A stretch of DNA of 64,000 nt from Desulfitibacter alkalitolerans DSM 16504 (GTDB taxonomy: Bacteria; Bacillota; DSM-16504; Desulfitibacterales; Desulfitibacteraceae): positions 120,381 through 184,380 of the forward strand of contig NZ_KK211106.1 of NCBI RefSeq assembly GCF_000620305.1, given 5' to 3'. Below are positions 1 through 8,625 of this stretch, piece after piece (positions within the stretch are counted from its first letter, which is position 1; each line of letters opens with the position of its first letter). A model generated the notes under the pieces. The model had not been told where the DNA came from. It was given only the letters and a program-made list of their open reading frames with translations, and searched no databases. The translations under genes were made by a program, and so were the position numbers.

Positions 1-645
1 CAACTGGAATACCATGGTGTACGCCTGGCAGGTCTGTATCCCCACAAACAGGTTAAACTGGCTGAAAAAGCTGGTGCAAATATCTTTGGTCTTGTGGTTA
101 ATACAAATAGTAATATGAGTTTTCCCTGGAACATAGCACGTACTGTTACTTTCGTAAAAGCATGTACAGAGGCAGCAACAATTCCGGTGCATGTAAATGT
201 AGGCATGGGTGTGGGAGCAATCCCCATGACTGAAGTTCCTCCAGTAGATGCTGTTTCCAGAGCAGACAAGGCAATTGTGGAAATTGGCAAGGCTGACGGG
301 TTGTAGATAGGCGTAGGCGATCCCTTCGGTTTAGAGGTTACTCATGAAGTTGCCGTTGGCATGGGCGGAATTCGTACTGCCGGAGATCTGGTGTTACGTA
401 TGCAACTTGCCAAGGGCATGAAAATAAATGAGGCCAAAAAATACGTTGCAGAAAAGTTAGGAGTTTCCCCCATAGATTTAAGTGACTGCTATGTTATGAA
501 AGAGGTAAGAGAGGATCTTAATATCGGACGCACCATACCAGTTGCAGGAATTGCCAGGGGAATGGAAGCAAAAATTAGAATTGCAAAGGTTTTAGGCATT
601 AAGATAAATTCAGTTGAGCGTTTTATGGCAAAGTCAGGAATCTAA
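1..645 (+). CDS. mtbB: Dimethylamine methyltransferase MtbB, 3' part, with in-frame UAG (pyrrolysine)
   Basis: The gene enters from the left edge in frame 1. An open frame of 101 codons runs to a TAG at 304-306, then continues in the same frame for 112 codons to a TAA at 643-645. The sequence around the TAG ([15 protein letters not shown]) and the remaining C-terminal length match what I recall of methanogen and bacterial MtbB, where this UAG is pyrrolysine and binds the methylamine. The enzyme transfers a methyl group from dimethylamine to the cognate corrinoid protein, encoded next door. Both halves are well conserved, so a nonsense-mutated pseudogene is unlikely. MtbB is favoured over MtmB by sequence feel; MttB is excluded by fold and sequence. 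The pyl genes are not in this window. Confidence 0.88.
304..306 (+). other. In-frame amber codon read as pyrrolysine
   Basis: TAG lies between two in-phase coding blocks of mtbB with no start codon or ribosome binding site directly after it. The first downstream ATG in frame (361) would discard conserved barrel residues. Readthrough as Pyl is inferred from family knowledge. Confidence 0.85.
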
Positions 646-664
646 TGTATAGGGGGTAAAAGGT

Positions 665-1306
665 TTGAGCAAAGAGCTAATTTTAGAACAGGCTAGACAA
701 TCCATACTAAAATGTGATCCCAAAAAAGCTGTTGAAGTTGCAAAGCAAGCCCTGGCTGAGGGTTTAGACCCTGTAGAGGTTTTAAGTGAAGGCTTTAGTG
801 ATGGTATTCGACAGGTGGGAGACTTATTTGGAAGAGGAGAACTGTTCCTTCCAGAGCTTATCTCAGCTTCTCAAGTTATGAAAGAGGCATCTAATGTATT
901 AGAGGAAGCCATTGAAGCAAGTGCAAGCAAAAACAAGGGCAAAATGTTAATTGCTACTGTTGAGGGAGATGTCCATGACATAGGGAAAGGCATAGTTGTT
1001 TCACTGGTCAAGGCCCAGGGTATAGAGGTTATTGATTTGGGACGTGAGGTGCCGGTGCCAACAATTATCGAAAAGGCAGTAGCAAATAATGTAAATATTA
1101 TTGGCACAAGTGCATTGCTGACAACAACAATGCCAGAGCAGAAAAAGCTTGAGGATGTTCTTCGCAAGGAAGGACTAAGAGATAGATTTAAAACCATGGT
1201 TGGCGGTGCGCCCTGCACCCAGCGCTGGGCAGATAGAATAGGCGCAGATGCCTATGCAGAAGATGCTGCTGAAGCAGTTAGGAAAGCATTGGCTCTATTA
1301 AACTAA
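665..1306 (+). CDS. mtbC: Methylamine corrinoid protein (MtbC/MttC type)
   Basis: This 213-residue cobalamin carrier accepts the methyl group from MtbB and passes it to a corrinoid:CoM or corrinoid:tetrahydrofolate methyltransferase. Residues 1-85 form the helical B12-binding cap. Residues 92-213 form the Rossmann-like domain with the lower-ligand motif D102-x-H104-x-x-G107, followed by a TSALLTTT stretch and a VGGAP loop. The TTG start is chosen because AGGGGG lies 9-14 bases upstream and translation then begins with the family-typical MSKELILEQ. It lies 19 bases after mtbB and is presumably co-transcribed, which supports dimethylamine specificity. A strong terminator follows. Confidence 0.9.
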   Translation: MSKELILEQARQSILKCDPKKAVEVAKQALAEGLDPVEVLSEGFSDGIRQVGDLFGRGELFLPELISASQVMKEASNVLEEAIEASASKNKGKMLIATVEGDVHDIGKGIVVSLVKAQGIEVIDLGREVPVPTIIEKAVANNVNIIGTSALLTTTMPEQKKLEDVLRKEGLRDRFKTMVGGAPCTQRWADRIGADAYAEDAAEAVRKALALLN

Positions 1307-1329
1307 CTAATAGATTAACTAATAATGTA

Positions 1330-1362
1330 AAAACGGCTGTTTTATAGGCAGCCGTTTTTTCT
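1330..1362 (+). terminator. Rho-independent terminator after mtbBC
   Basis: AAAACGGCTG (1330-1339) pairs perfectly with CAGCCGTTTT (1349-1358) around a 9-base loop, followed by a T-rich run. It closes the methylamine operon before the lysine cluster. Confidence 0.9.
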
Positions 1363-1494
1363 TTTTACTTGGTCCTTTTGTACATTTTGTATAAAAGGGC
1401 CAATGTGTTTTTCTGATAATATGCATATGTGAAAAATTGGAGCCAGTTAGTATGATTAAACCAGGAAATACATCTGGAAGGGCGTTGTTTATTT

Positions 1495-2535
1495 ATGTTT
1501 TTGGATGTCATAACCAAAAGAGGATATGAATCCATTTCCTTTGTTGGCATGGCAAAAAATGTAGGTAAGACAACAGCCTTTAATTTTTTGCTGAAGGAAT
1601 GCTTTCAAAACCAATATCCTATTGGCATAGCTTCCCTGGGAAGAGATGGCGAAAAGAGAGATGTGATTTTTAATTTTGAAAAGCCAAGCATATGGATAGA
1701 AGCAGGCACCATGGCTGCAGTAGCCATGGAAACAATAACTGAAAACAGCATTCCCCTTGAGATACTTGAGGATACAGGTTACTCCAGTCCACTTGGGCAA
1801 ATATATATCACCAGGGCTAAAAAATCTGGTTATCTAGAAGTTGCAACTACTCCATCAGCTCAAAGGATGAAAAACATAGTAAAGCTCATGAAGTCTCTTG
1901 GTGCAAGGCTTGTTGTAGTTGATGGCGCAATTGACAGGGTTAGTTCAGCAGCACCGGAAATAACTGATTGTACAATTCTGGCCACTGGTGCAGCTCTTCA
2001 CACGAATATGGAAACAGTTGTGCGTAAGACAGCTGCCAGGGTCCAACAGCTTACCCTGCCCATGCTAAAAGATAGTGATGGTCTTTTAGCCATAGAAAAA
2101 AAATCAAGTAGTGGCCAATGGCCTTTAATAATAGGAGATAATGGAACCCATGCAATTATGCATAAAAATTTTCTGGGCTATGAAAGGCAGCTTTTATCCT
2201 TTTTAAACAACCATGAGCTTAAATACGTATATATCAATGGAGCAGTACTAGAGGGATTACTGAACTTTTTTATTAATAATAGGAAGCTGCTGCAAAATAC
2301 TACCCTGGTAATAAATAATGGAGCCAAGGTTTTAGTGGATTATGTAATCTGGGAAAGGTATATGAAATATCATGGCAGCATAAGTGTAATCAAACCCATA
2401 AACCTGATGACCATTACATGCAACCCCACATCTCATAAGGGATATGCCTTTTCTCCGGAAGAGTTTGCAGGCTGTCTTGCTGACAGGATAGGAACCATGA
2501 AGGTAGTTGATGTTGTGGCAGGTATCTGTATATAA
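1495..2535 (+). CDS. kamB: P-loop protein in the KamB position (putative lysine 5,6-aminomutase reactivase subunit)
   Basis: This 346-residue protein has an N-terminal Walker A motif (GMAKNVGKT, residues 19-27). The rest resembles no enzyme I can name with certainty. It lies directly upstream of kamDE. In other lysine fermenters that place is held by kamB/kamC, thought to encode an ATP-dependent reactivase that exchanges damaged adenosylcobalamin in the aminomutase. No MutS-like KamC follows here. Annotation rests mainly on position and the P-loop. The start is an ATG with only weak upstream Shine-Dalgarno sequence, preceded by a long AT-rich leader, so it could move. Confidence 0.62.
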   Translation: MFLDVITKRGYESISFVGMAKNVGKTTAFNFLLKECFQNQYPIGIASLGRDGEKRDVIFNFEKPSIWIEAGTMAAVAMETITENSIPLEILEDTGYSSPLGQIYITRAKKSGYLEVATTPSAQRMKNIVKLMKSLGARLVVVDGAIDRVSSAAPEITDCTILATGAALHTNMETVVRKTAARVQQLTLPMLKDSDGLLAIEKKSSSGQWPLIIGDNGTHAIMHKNFLGYERQLLSFLNNHELKYVYINGAVLEGLLNFFINNRKLLQNTTLVINNGAKVLVDYVIWERYMKYHGSISVIKPINLMTITCNPTSHKGYAFSPEEFAGCLADRIGTMKVVDVVAGICI

Positions 2536-2610
2536 AATGTTATTGGGGGAATTAGCTCCACCATAATTGGAGGGGCAATTATACCTTGTCAAGGAGGGGA
2601 AGATGAAGAA

Positions 2611-4164
2611 ATGAATAGGTTGAACTTAGATCAGGCTTTAATAGCTAAAGCCAGGAATGGGGCAATAAAAATTGCTAATGATATTCAAAGTCATATAGAC
2701 CAAAGAACTACCACATCAGTAGAAAGAGCAGTTTTACGGCTCTTTGGCATAGATGGAATTACTGAGGATGGAATTCCCCTGCCCAATGTAATCGTTGATG
2801 GAATTTTACATTCAGGGAGGCTTGGGTTAGGTGCTGGGTATTGGTTTGCAAATGGGATTTTACATTACCAGATATCACCGCAAGACCTGGCCCAGGAGAT
2901 AGCTGCTGGTAAAATCAACCTGACCAGTGTGCCAGTGAAAGATGAAGGGGCCATTAGGGAGCAAATGGAGGAGCTTTCACAGCTTGGGATTTCTAGAATT
3001 GTTGAAAAGAAACTAGAAAGAGATATGCTCATGGCAAGGCTGGGGCAGGGCATTGAACCCCTGCTGTATGTAATAGTTGCAACAGGCAATATCTATGAAG
3101 ATGTAAAACAGGCTCAAGCTGCTGCACGTCAAGGGGCAGATATTATTGCTGTCATCAGGACAACTGGTCAAAGTCTTTTAGACTATGTTCCCTATGGACC
3201 TACAACTGAGGGGTTTGGAGGCACCTATGCCACCCAGGAAAACTTTAGGATTATGAGGCAGGCCCTGGATGAGGTGGGTGAAGAGGCAGGAAAATATATT
3301 AGGCTGACGAACTACTGTTCAGGCTTGTGCATGCCCGAGATGGCTGCCATGGGTGCAATGGAACGATTGGATGTTATGTTAAATGACTCCATGTATGGGA
3401 TCATTTTTAGAGACATTAACATGGAGCGAACTTTTGTAGATCAGTACTTTTCCAGAATTATTAATGGCTTTGCCAATATTATCATTAACACGGGAGAGGA
3501 TAACTATCTGACCACAGCTGATGCCTATGAAGCTGCACATACGGTTACAGCTTCTCAGTTTATCAATGAACAGCTGGCTCTGAAATGTGGTATGGTGCCC
3601 GAGCAGATAGCTTTAGGTCATGCATATGAGATAAATCCTGAAATGGAGAACAGTTTTGTGTATGAGTTAGCCCAGGCATTACTGGCTAGAGAGCTATTCC
3701 CCAGGTCTCCACTTAAGTACATGCCCCCAACCAAATATATGACAGGCAATATTTTCAAGGGTCATATCCAGGATTGCATGTTTAATATTGCTTCAATTAT
3801 GTCAGGTCAAAGCATTCATCTTCTCGGTATGCTGACTGAAGCAATACATACTCCCCATATCAGTGATCGGTATTTAGCTGTGGAGAGTGCAAGGTATGTC
3901 TTTACTGCAATGAGGGATATAGCTCAAGAAATATATTTTAAGGAAGATGGAATTATTCAAAAAAGGGCACAGCAGGTGTTGACAGATGCTGTTAGCTTTC
4001 TTGAAAAAGTTGCTGAAGTGGGCCTTATGGAGTCTATCAGCATGGGAATGTTTGCAGATATATCCAGGGATCCTAAAGGCGGCAAGGGGCTCACAGGTGT
4101 AGTATATAAGGAGCCTGGATATTTTAATCCCTTTATTAATGCCATGCTCAAGGGAGGGAATTAA
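2611..4164 (+). CDS. kamD: Lysine 5,6-aminomutase alpha subunit KamD
   Basis: This 517-residue protein is the catalytic TIM-barrel subunit of the adenosylcobalamin- and PLP-dependent mutase that converts L-beta-lysine to 3,5-diaminohexanoate (or D-lysine to 2,5-diaminohexanoate). Length and landmarks fit KamD, including SVERAVLRLFGIDG near the N-terminus and the NYCSGLCMPEMAAMGAMERLD region in the barrel. The ribosome binding site AAGGAGGGG lies at 2591-2599. An ATG at 2603 is out of frame. The stop is directly followed by kamE, so the two subunits are translated in a coupled way. Confidence 0.96.
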   Translation: MNRLNLDQALIAKARNGAIKIANDIQSHIDQRTTTSVERAVLRLFGIDGITEDGIPLPNVIVDGILHSGRLGLGAGYWFANGILHYQISPQDLAQEIAAGKINLTSVPVKDEGAIREQMEELSQLGISRIVEKKLERDMLMARLGQGIEPLLYVIVATGNIYEDVKQAQAAARQGADIIAVIRTTGQSLLDYVPYGPTTEGFGGTYATQENFRIMRQALDEVGEEAGKYIRLTNYCSGLCMPEMAAMGAMERLDVMLNDSMYGIIFRDINMERTFVDQYFSRIINGFANIIINTGEDNYLTTADAYEAAHTVTASQFINEQLALKCGMVPEQIALGHAYEINPEMENSFVYELAQALLARELFPRSPLKYMPPTKYMTGNIFKGHIQDCMFNIASIMSGQSIHLLGMLTEAIHTPHISDRYLAVESARYVFTAMRDIAQEIYFKEDGIIQKRAQQVLTDAVSFLEKVAEVGLMESISMGMFADISRDPKGGKGLTGVVYKEPGYFNPFINAMLKGGN

Positions 4165-4923
4165 ATGGAGGCCAATCTTACAAGGATTAAACCTTATGGT
4201 GATACCCTGGATGACGGGGCTGTTCAGCTGTCCTTTACACTGCCAATTGATTATTCTGATGAAGCTGTGGAGGCGGCCAGACTCCTGGTCCAAAAAATGG
4301 GCTTTGCTGATCCTAAGGTTGTTTTTTCCAGGGACATTGGCAGGGGCTTTTCCTACTTTATAGTTTACGGAAAAGCAAAGGAAAGTATTGATGTTACAAA
4401 GGTTAAGGTTCAAAAACTAAAGGTAAATGTTATGGATAAGGGAGAGATAGAGGCCTTTATTAAAAAGAACTTTGGCAGAAATCTTAATGTAGTTGGCGCC
4501 TGTATTGAAAGTGACGCCCATACAGTGGGCATAGACGCAATAATGAATATGAAGGGCTATAACGGGCATAAAGGCCTGGAAAGCTACAAGGGAATAAATG
4601 CATATAACCTTGGTTCTCAGGTTAGCTGTGAAGAGCTTGCAGGAAAGACTATTGAACTAAAGGCTGATGCAGTTCTTGTATCACAAGTGGTAACTCAAAA
4701 GGACATTCATATTGCTAATTTAACAAAGTTAGTTGAAATTTTGGAAGCAGAGTGTATTAGAGACCAGGTACTTTTAGTAGTAGGAGGCCCCAGGATAGAT
4801 AACAAACTAGCCCAGGAATTGGGCTATGATGCAGGATTTGGTCCTGGCACCTATGCGGAGGATGTTGCTTCATATCTAGTACAAGAATTAAAGAGGAGAG
4901 AAAGGGAGGTAATTCAAGAATGA
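4165..4923 (+). CDS. kamE: Lysine 5,6-aminomutase beta subunit KamE
   Basis: This 252-residue subunit binds cobalamin and carries the PLP lysine. The base-off B12 motif is D117-A-H119-x-x-G122. Lysine 130, eleven residues after the cobalt-ligating histidine, matches the spacing of the Schiff-base lysine in the Clostridium sticklandii enzyme. A VVGGPRID segment near residue 210 belongs to the Rossmann fold. It starts on the base after the kamD stop and overlaps kdd through ATGA (4920-4923), so the genes form one operon. Confidence 0.95.
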   Translation: MEANLTRIKPYGDTLDDGAVQLSFTLPIDYSDEAVEAARLLVQKMGFADPKVVFSRDIGRGFSYFIVYGKAKESIDVTKVKVQKLKVNVMDKGEIEAFIKKNFGRNLNVVGACIESDAHTVGIDAIMNMKGYNGHKGLESYKGINAYNLGSQVSCEELAGKTIELKADAVLVSQVVTQKDIHIANLTKLVEILEAECIRDQVLLVVGGPRIDNKLAQELGYDAGFGPGTYAEDVASYLVQELKRREREVIQE

Positions 4924-5957
4924 AAAAAGGATGCCCATATGGAACCCACAGGGTAATTGAACCAAAGGGGGTATTGCCGCAGCCAGCCTGGAAGATTGAT
5001 AATAATATGGACATATATGACAACGAGATTTTAATTGATGTTAGAACTTTAAATATTGATAGTGCCAGCTTCACCCAAATAAAAAAGCAGGCCCAGGATA
5101 ATGAGGAAAGTATAAAAGAAATGATGCTTGATATTGTGGGGAAAAGAGGCAAGCATCATAATCCGGTAACAGGTTCAGGTGGGATGCTTATTGGTACTGT
5201 AGAACAAATTGGAAGCTCCCTGGAAGGCAGAATGCCATTAAAGGTTGGGGACAAAATAGCTACCCTTGTATCCCTTTCATTGACACCATTAAGAATAGAT
5301 GAAATCAAAACAGTTCATATGCACAAGGATCAGGTGGATATAAAGGGCAAGGCAATTTTATTTGAAAGCGGCATATATTCAAAGCTTCCAGAGGATATGT
5401 CTGAACCTTTAGCCCTGGCCATACTTGATGTTGCAGGTGCTCCTGCCCAGACAGCCAGGCTTGTAAAACCAGGTGATACAGTGTTTATCATAGGTGCAGG
5501 CGGGAAGTCAGGAATGCTTTGTGCCTATGAAGCCAAAAAACGAGCAGGTGTTACAGGCAGAATAATTGGCATGGGTTCTGGGGCCAGCAGCTGTCAAAGA
5601 ATGAAAGAGTTAGGCCATGTTGATGACATACTTCAGCTTGACGCAACAGATGCACTATCTGTATATGAAGCTGTAAAAGAATTAACAAAGGGTAACATGG
5701 CAGACGTTACAATAAACTGTGTTAATATTCCCAATACAGAAATGGCTTCAATCCTTGCCACAAAAGATGGAGGTACGGTGTATTTCTTCAGCATGGCTAC
5801 CAGTTTTACTGCAGCAGCGCTAGGTGCAGAAGGAGTAGGCAAGGATGTTAACATGATTGTTGGTAACGGATATACCAAGGATCATGCAGAAATTTCCCTG
5901 GCTATTGCCAGGGAAAGTCCAGATCTGTTAAATATGCTTGAGAAGCTATTTGTATAG
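4920..5957 (+). CDS. kdd: L-erythro-3,5-diaminohexanoate dehydrogenase Kdd
   Basis: This 345-residue enzyme oxidises 3,5-diaminohexanoate to 5-amino-3-oxohexanoate with NAD(P)+. The N-terminus KKGCPYGTHRVIEPKG is characteristic of Kdd, and a dinucleotide-binding segment FIIGAGGKSGML lies near residue 190 in a medium-chain-dehydrogenase-like fold. The start codon overlaps the kamE stop. The stop is TAG, which shows UAG also works as an ordinary terminator in this genome. Confidence 0.94.
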   Translation: MKKGCPYGTHRVIEPKGVLPQPAWKIDNNMDIYDNEILIDVRTLNIDSASFTQIKKQAQDNEESIKEMMLDIVGKRGKHHNPVTGSGGMLIGTVEQIGSSLEGRMPLKVGDKIATLVSLSLTPLRIDEIKTVHMHKDQVDIKGKAILFESGIYSKLPEDMSEPLALAILDVAGAPAQTARLVKPGDTVFIIGAGGKSGMLCAYEAKKRAGVTGRIIGMGSGASSCQRMKELGHVDDILQLDATDALSVYEAVKELTKGNMADVTINCVNIPNTEMASILATKDGGTVYFFSMATSFTAAALGAEGVGKDVNMIVGNGYTKDHAEISLAIARESPDLLNMLEKLFV

Positions 5958-5979
5958 AGTTGTATAGGGGGATCCCACA

Positions 5980-6384
5980 ATGGACTATCAGGGAATGATA
6001 AGGGTTAGAATGAGTGATCACGATGCCCATTACGCCGGAGGATTGGTTGATGGCGCCAGGATGATGCAGCTTTTTGGTGACGTTGCTACCGAGCTGCTAA
6101 TAAGGCTAGATGGAGATGAGGGATTATTTGTTGCCTATGACAATGTTGAGTTTTTAGGGCCAGTTTATGCAGGTGATTTTATTGAAGCCACAGGCAGAAT
6201 TGTAAAAATCGGAAACACTTCAAGGAAAATGGAGTTTGAGGCTAAAAAGGTCATTACGGCAAAAAGAAATGGCAGGCATGAATCGGCAGCTGATGTTCTA
6301 GATGAACCTGTCCTGGTTGGCAGGGCTTCAGGAACATGTGTAGTTCCAAAGGATAAACAAAGAAAGTCAGGAGGTGAGGTCTAG
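5980..6384 (+). CDS. kal: 3-aminobutyryl-CoA ammonia-lyase Kal
   Basis: This 134-residue hot-dog-fold protein eliminates ammonia from L-3-aminobutyryl-CoA to give crotonyl-CoA. The segments [19 protein letters not shown] and [18 protein letters not shown] are typical of Kal. GGGGG precedes the ATG. The 3' end carries the ribosome binding site of kce (GGAGGTGAGG), leaving one base between the stop and the kce ATG. The C-terminal 25 residues are low in conservation. Confidence 0.93.
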   Translation: MDYQGMIRVRMSDHDAHYAGGLVDGARMMQLFGDVATELLIRLDGDEGLFVAYDNVEFLGPVYAGDFIEATGRIVKIGNTSRKMEFEAKKVITAKRNGRHESAADVLDEPVLVGRASGTCVVPKDKQRKSGGEV

Positions 6385-6385
6385 G

Positions 6386-7246
6386 ATGCAAAAGCTTATT
6401 ATTACTGCGGCAATTAATGGGGCAGAAGTGACAAAGGAACAGCAGCCCGGACTGCCTATTCTTCCTGATGAGGTAGGCCAGGAAGCAGCAGAGTGTGAAA
6501 AAGCAGGTGCTTCAATTATTCATCTCCATGGAAGAGATGAGGCCGGTAGGCCTACCCAGGATAGTGAGATTTTCAGGAAGTACATTGAAGCAATTAAAGT
6601 AAAATCCAATGTTATTATTCAAACGTCTACAGGCGGAGCTGTAGGAATGGCACCAGAGGAGAGACTGCAGCCAGTATCTCTTGCACCTGAAATGGCAACC
6701 CTGACAACAGGAACAGTAAACTTTGGGGAGGAGGTTTTCTACAATGCTCCCAGGGATATTGAGAAGTTTGCTGCATATATGAAAGAAATGGGTGTAAAGC
6801 CTGAAATTGAAGTGTTTGATGTAGGCATGATAAATAATGCCATGGTTCTGGTAAAAAAGGGGTTGCTTAGTTTACCCCTTCACTTTGATTTTGTCATGGG
6901 AGTTCCAGGAGGCATTACCGGAACACCAAAGAATCTCTTGCATTTGGTAGAATCCATTCCAGAGGGATCTACCTGGTCAGTTGCTGGCATAGGCAGAGCT
7001 GAACTGCCCCTGGCTGTAATGGCAATTATTTTGGGAGGGCATGTCAGGGTAGGCTTTGAGGATAATATCTATTATTCAAAGGGTGTACTAGCAGAATCAA
7101 ATGCCCAGTTGGTGCAAAGGATAGCAAGGATAGCCGGGGAGCTTGGAAGAGAAGTGGCCACACCAGATGAAGCCAGACAAATCTTAGGTATATCTGGCAA
7201 AAGCCAAAATCAGATAAGAGGCACAACCTCTTATGGCTCATCCTAA
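6386..7246 (+). CDS. kce: 3-keto-5-aminohexanoate cleavage enzyme Kce
   Basis: This 286-residue BKACE-family TIM-barrel enzyme condenses 5-amino-3-oxohexanoate with acetyl-CoA to form acetoacetate and 3-aminobutyryl-CoA. Family signatures visible are KLIITAAINGAEVTKE at the N-terminus and the metal-binding stretch ASIIHLHGRDEAG. ATG 6386 is preferred to the in-frame GTG at 6374 because GGAGGTGAGG (6370-6379) gives correct spacing and the protein then starts MQKLIITAA as in homologues. Confidence 0.95.
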   Translation: MQKLIITAAINGAEVTKEQQPGLPILPDEVGQEAAECEKAGASIIHLHGRDEAGRPTQDSEIFRKYIEAIKVKSNVIIQTSTGGAVGMAPEERLQPVSLAPEMATLTTGTVNFGEEVFYNAPRDIEKFAAYMKEMGVKPEIEVFDVGMINNAMVLVKKGLLSLPLHFDFVMGVPGGITGTPKNLLHLVESIPEGSTWSVAGIGRAELPLAVMAIILGGHVRVGFEDNIYYSKGVLAESNAQLVQRIARIAGELGREVATPDEARQILGISGKSQNQIRGTTSYGSS

Positions 7247-7260
7247 ATGGGGGTGAAATC

Positions 7261-7926
7261 ATGGTTAAAATACTGACACCGCAAGAAGCAATAAGCAAAA
7301 TGCAAGACGGAATGACAGTAGCAATAGGGGGATTTCTTGGCTGCGGCTGTCCAGACATGCTAATAGACGAAGTAATCAAACAAGGCTACAAAAACCTGAC
7401 CCTAATCTGCAACGACACAGGCTTTCCAGGCAGGGGAGTAGGCAAGCTGCAGGATGACAACAGACTTGCCAGAGCCTACGTATCCTATATAGGAGCACAC
7501 CCGGAAACAGGCAGACAAATGCAAACAGGAGAAATGGAAGTAATCTTAACACCCCAGGGCAGTATAGCAGAAATGCTAAGAGCAGCAGGAGCAGGACTAG
7601 GGGGAGTTTTAACACCAACAGGCATAGGCACAATAGTAGAAGAAGGAAAACAAGTGCTAACCATAGAAGGAAAACAATATATACTAGAAAAACCATTAAA
7701 AGCAGATGTTGCCCTACTAAAGGCCCATAAAGCCGACAAAAGGGGAAACCTGGTCTATAGAAGAGCAGCCAGGAACTTTAACCCGGTAATGGCAACAGCA
7801 GCAGACCTGGTAATTGTTCAAGCAGAAGAACTAGTAGAAACAGGAGAAATAGACCCTGATATGGTGCATACCCCTGGAGTCTATGTAGACATTTTGGTCA
7901 ATATGGAGGGGAGCCAAAATGGATAA
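7261..7926 (+). CDS. atoD: Acetoacetate/butyrate CoA-transferase subunit A
   Basis: This 221-residue alpha subunit of a family I CoA-transferase shows the CoA-loop DGMTVAIGGFLGCGCPD near the N-terminus and GGVLTPTGIGT in the middle. In lysine fermenters the enzyme moves CoA between butyryl-CoA and acetoacetate, releasing butyrate and making acetoacetyl-CoA. It overlaps the B subunit gene by 8 bases. From this gene on the sense strand becomes strikingly poor in T, with mostly A- and C-ending codons, unlike the upstream kam genes. Confidence 0.93.
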   Translation: MVKILTPQEAISKMQDGMTVAIGGFLGCGCPDMLIDEVIKQGYKNLTLICNDTGFPGRGVGKLQDDNRLARAYVSYIGAHPETGRQMQTGEMEVILTPQGSIAEMLRAAGAGLGGVLTPTGIGTIVEEGKQVLTIEGKQYILEKPLKADVALLKAHKADKRGNLVYRRAARNFNPVMATAADLVIVQAEELVETGEIDPDMVHTPGVYVDILVNMEGSQNG

Positions 7927-8584
7927 AAATGAAAAAAGAATAATGATAGCCAAAAGAATAGCCAAAGAACTAGTAGATGGAACAGTAGTTAACCTTGGCA
8001 TTGGAATGCCTACAATGTGCGCCAACTATGTACCAGAAGGCGTAGATGTAATGTTTCAATCAGAAAATGGATTTATAGGCATAGGACCGGCACCAACAGC
8101 AGCAGAAGAAATAGACAAAGACTGCGTTAACGCAGGAGCCTCGCCAGTTACAATACTCCCAGGAGGAAGCTGTTTTGACAGTGCAACCTCCTTTGGAATA
8201 ATCAGGGGAGGACATATCCATACCACAGTCCTGGGAGCATTACAAGTAGACCAGGAAGGCAACCTGGCAAACTGGATGGTACCAGGAAAAATGGTACCAG
8301 GAATGGGTGGAGCAATGGACCTGGTAGTAGGGGCCAAAAGGGTCATAATTGCCATGGAACACGCAGCCAAAGACGGAAGTCCCAAAATCCTAAAAAAATG
8401 CACCCTGCCCCTTACAGCAAAAAAAGAAGTTGACCTGATAGTAACAGACATGGCCGTCATAGAAGTAACAAAAGAAGGCCTGGTACTAAAAGAAATAGCC
8501 CCAGGAACAACAGTAGAAGAAATAAAAAAAGCAACAGAAGCAGAATTAATAATACCACAAGACATTAAAACCATAACCCTTTAA
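7919..8584 (+). CDS. atoA: Acetoacetate/butyrate CoA-transferase subunit B
   Basis: This 221-residue beta subunit carries the catalytic glutamate in the [10 protein letters not shown] motif (near residue 48), followed by [19 protein letters not shown]. It forms the heteromeric transferase with the product of the overlapping upstream gene. Codon use shares the T-poor pattern of atoD. Confidence 0.93.
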   Translation: MDKNEKRIMIAKRIAKELVDGTVVNLGIGMPTMCANYVPEGVDVMFQSENGFIGIGPAPTAAEEIDKDCVNAGASPVTILPGGSCFDSATSFGIIRGGHIHTTVLGALQVDQEGNLANWMVPGKMVPGMGGAMDLVVGAKRVIIAMEHAAKDGSPKILKKCTLPLTAKKEVDLIVTDMAVIEVTKEGLVLKEIAPGTTVEEIKKATEAELIIPQDIKTITL

Positions 8585-8625
8585 ACAAAATATACCAAAG
8601 AAACAAGAAAAAGGAGGCAAGACAG

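Noticed and set aside
94..645. mtbB as a pseudogene or as two genes split at TAG 304
   Set aside because: Both halves are conserved and in the same frame, there is no second ribosome binding site, and family knowledge places pyrrolysine here.
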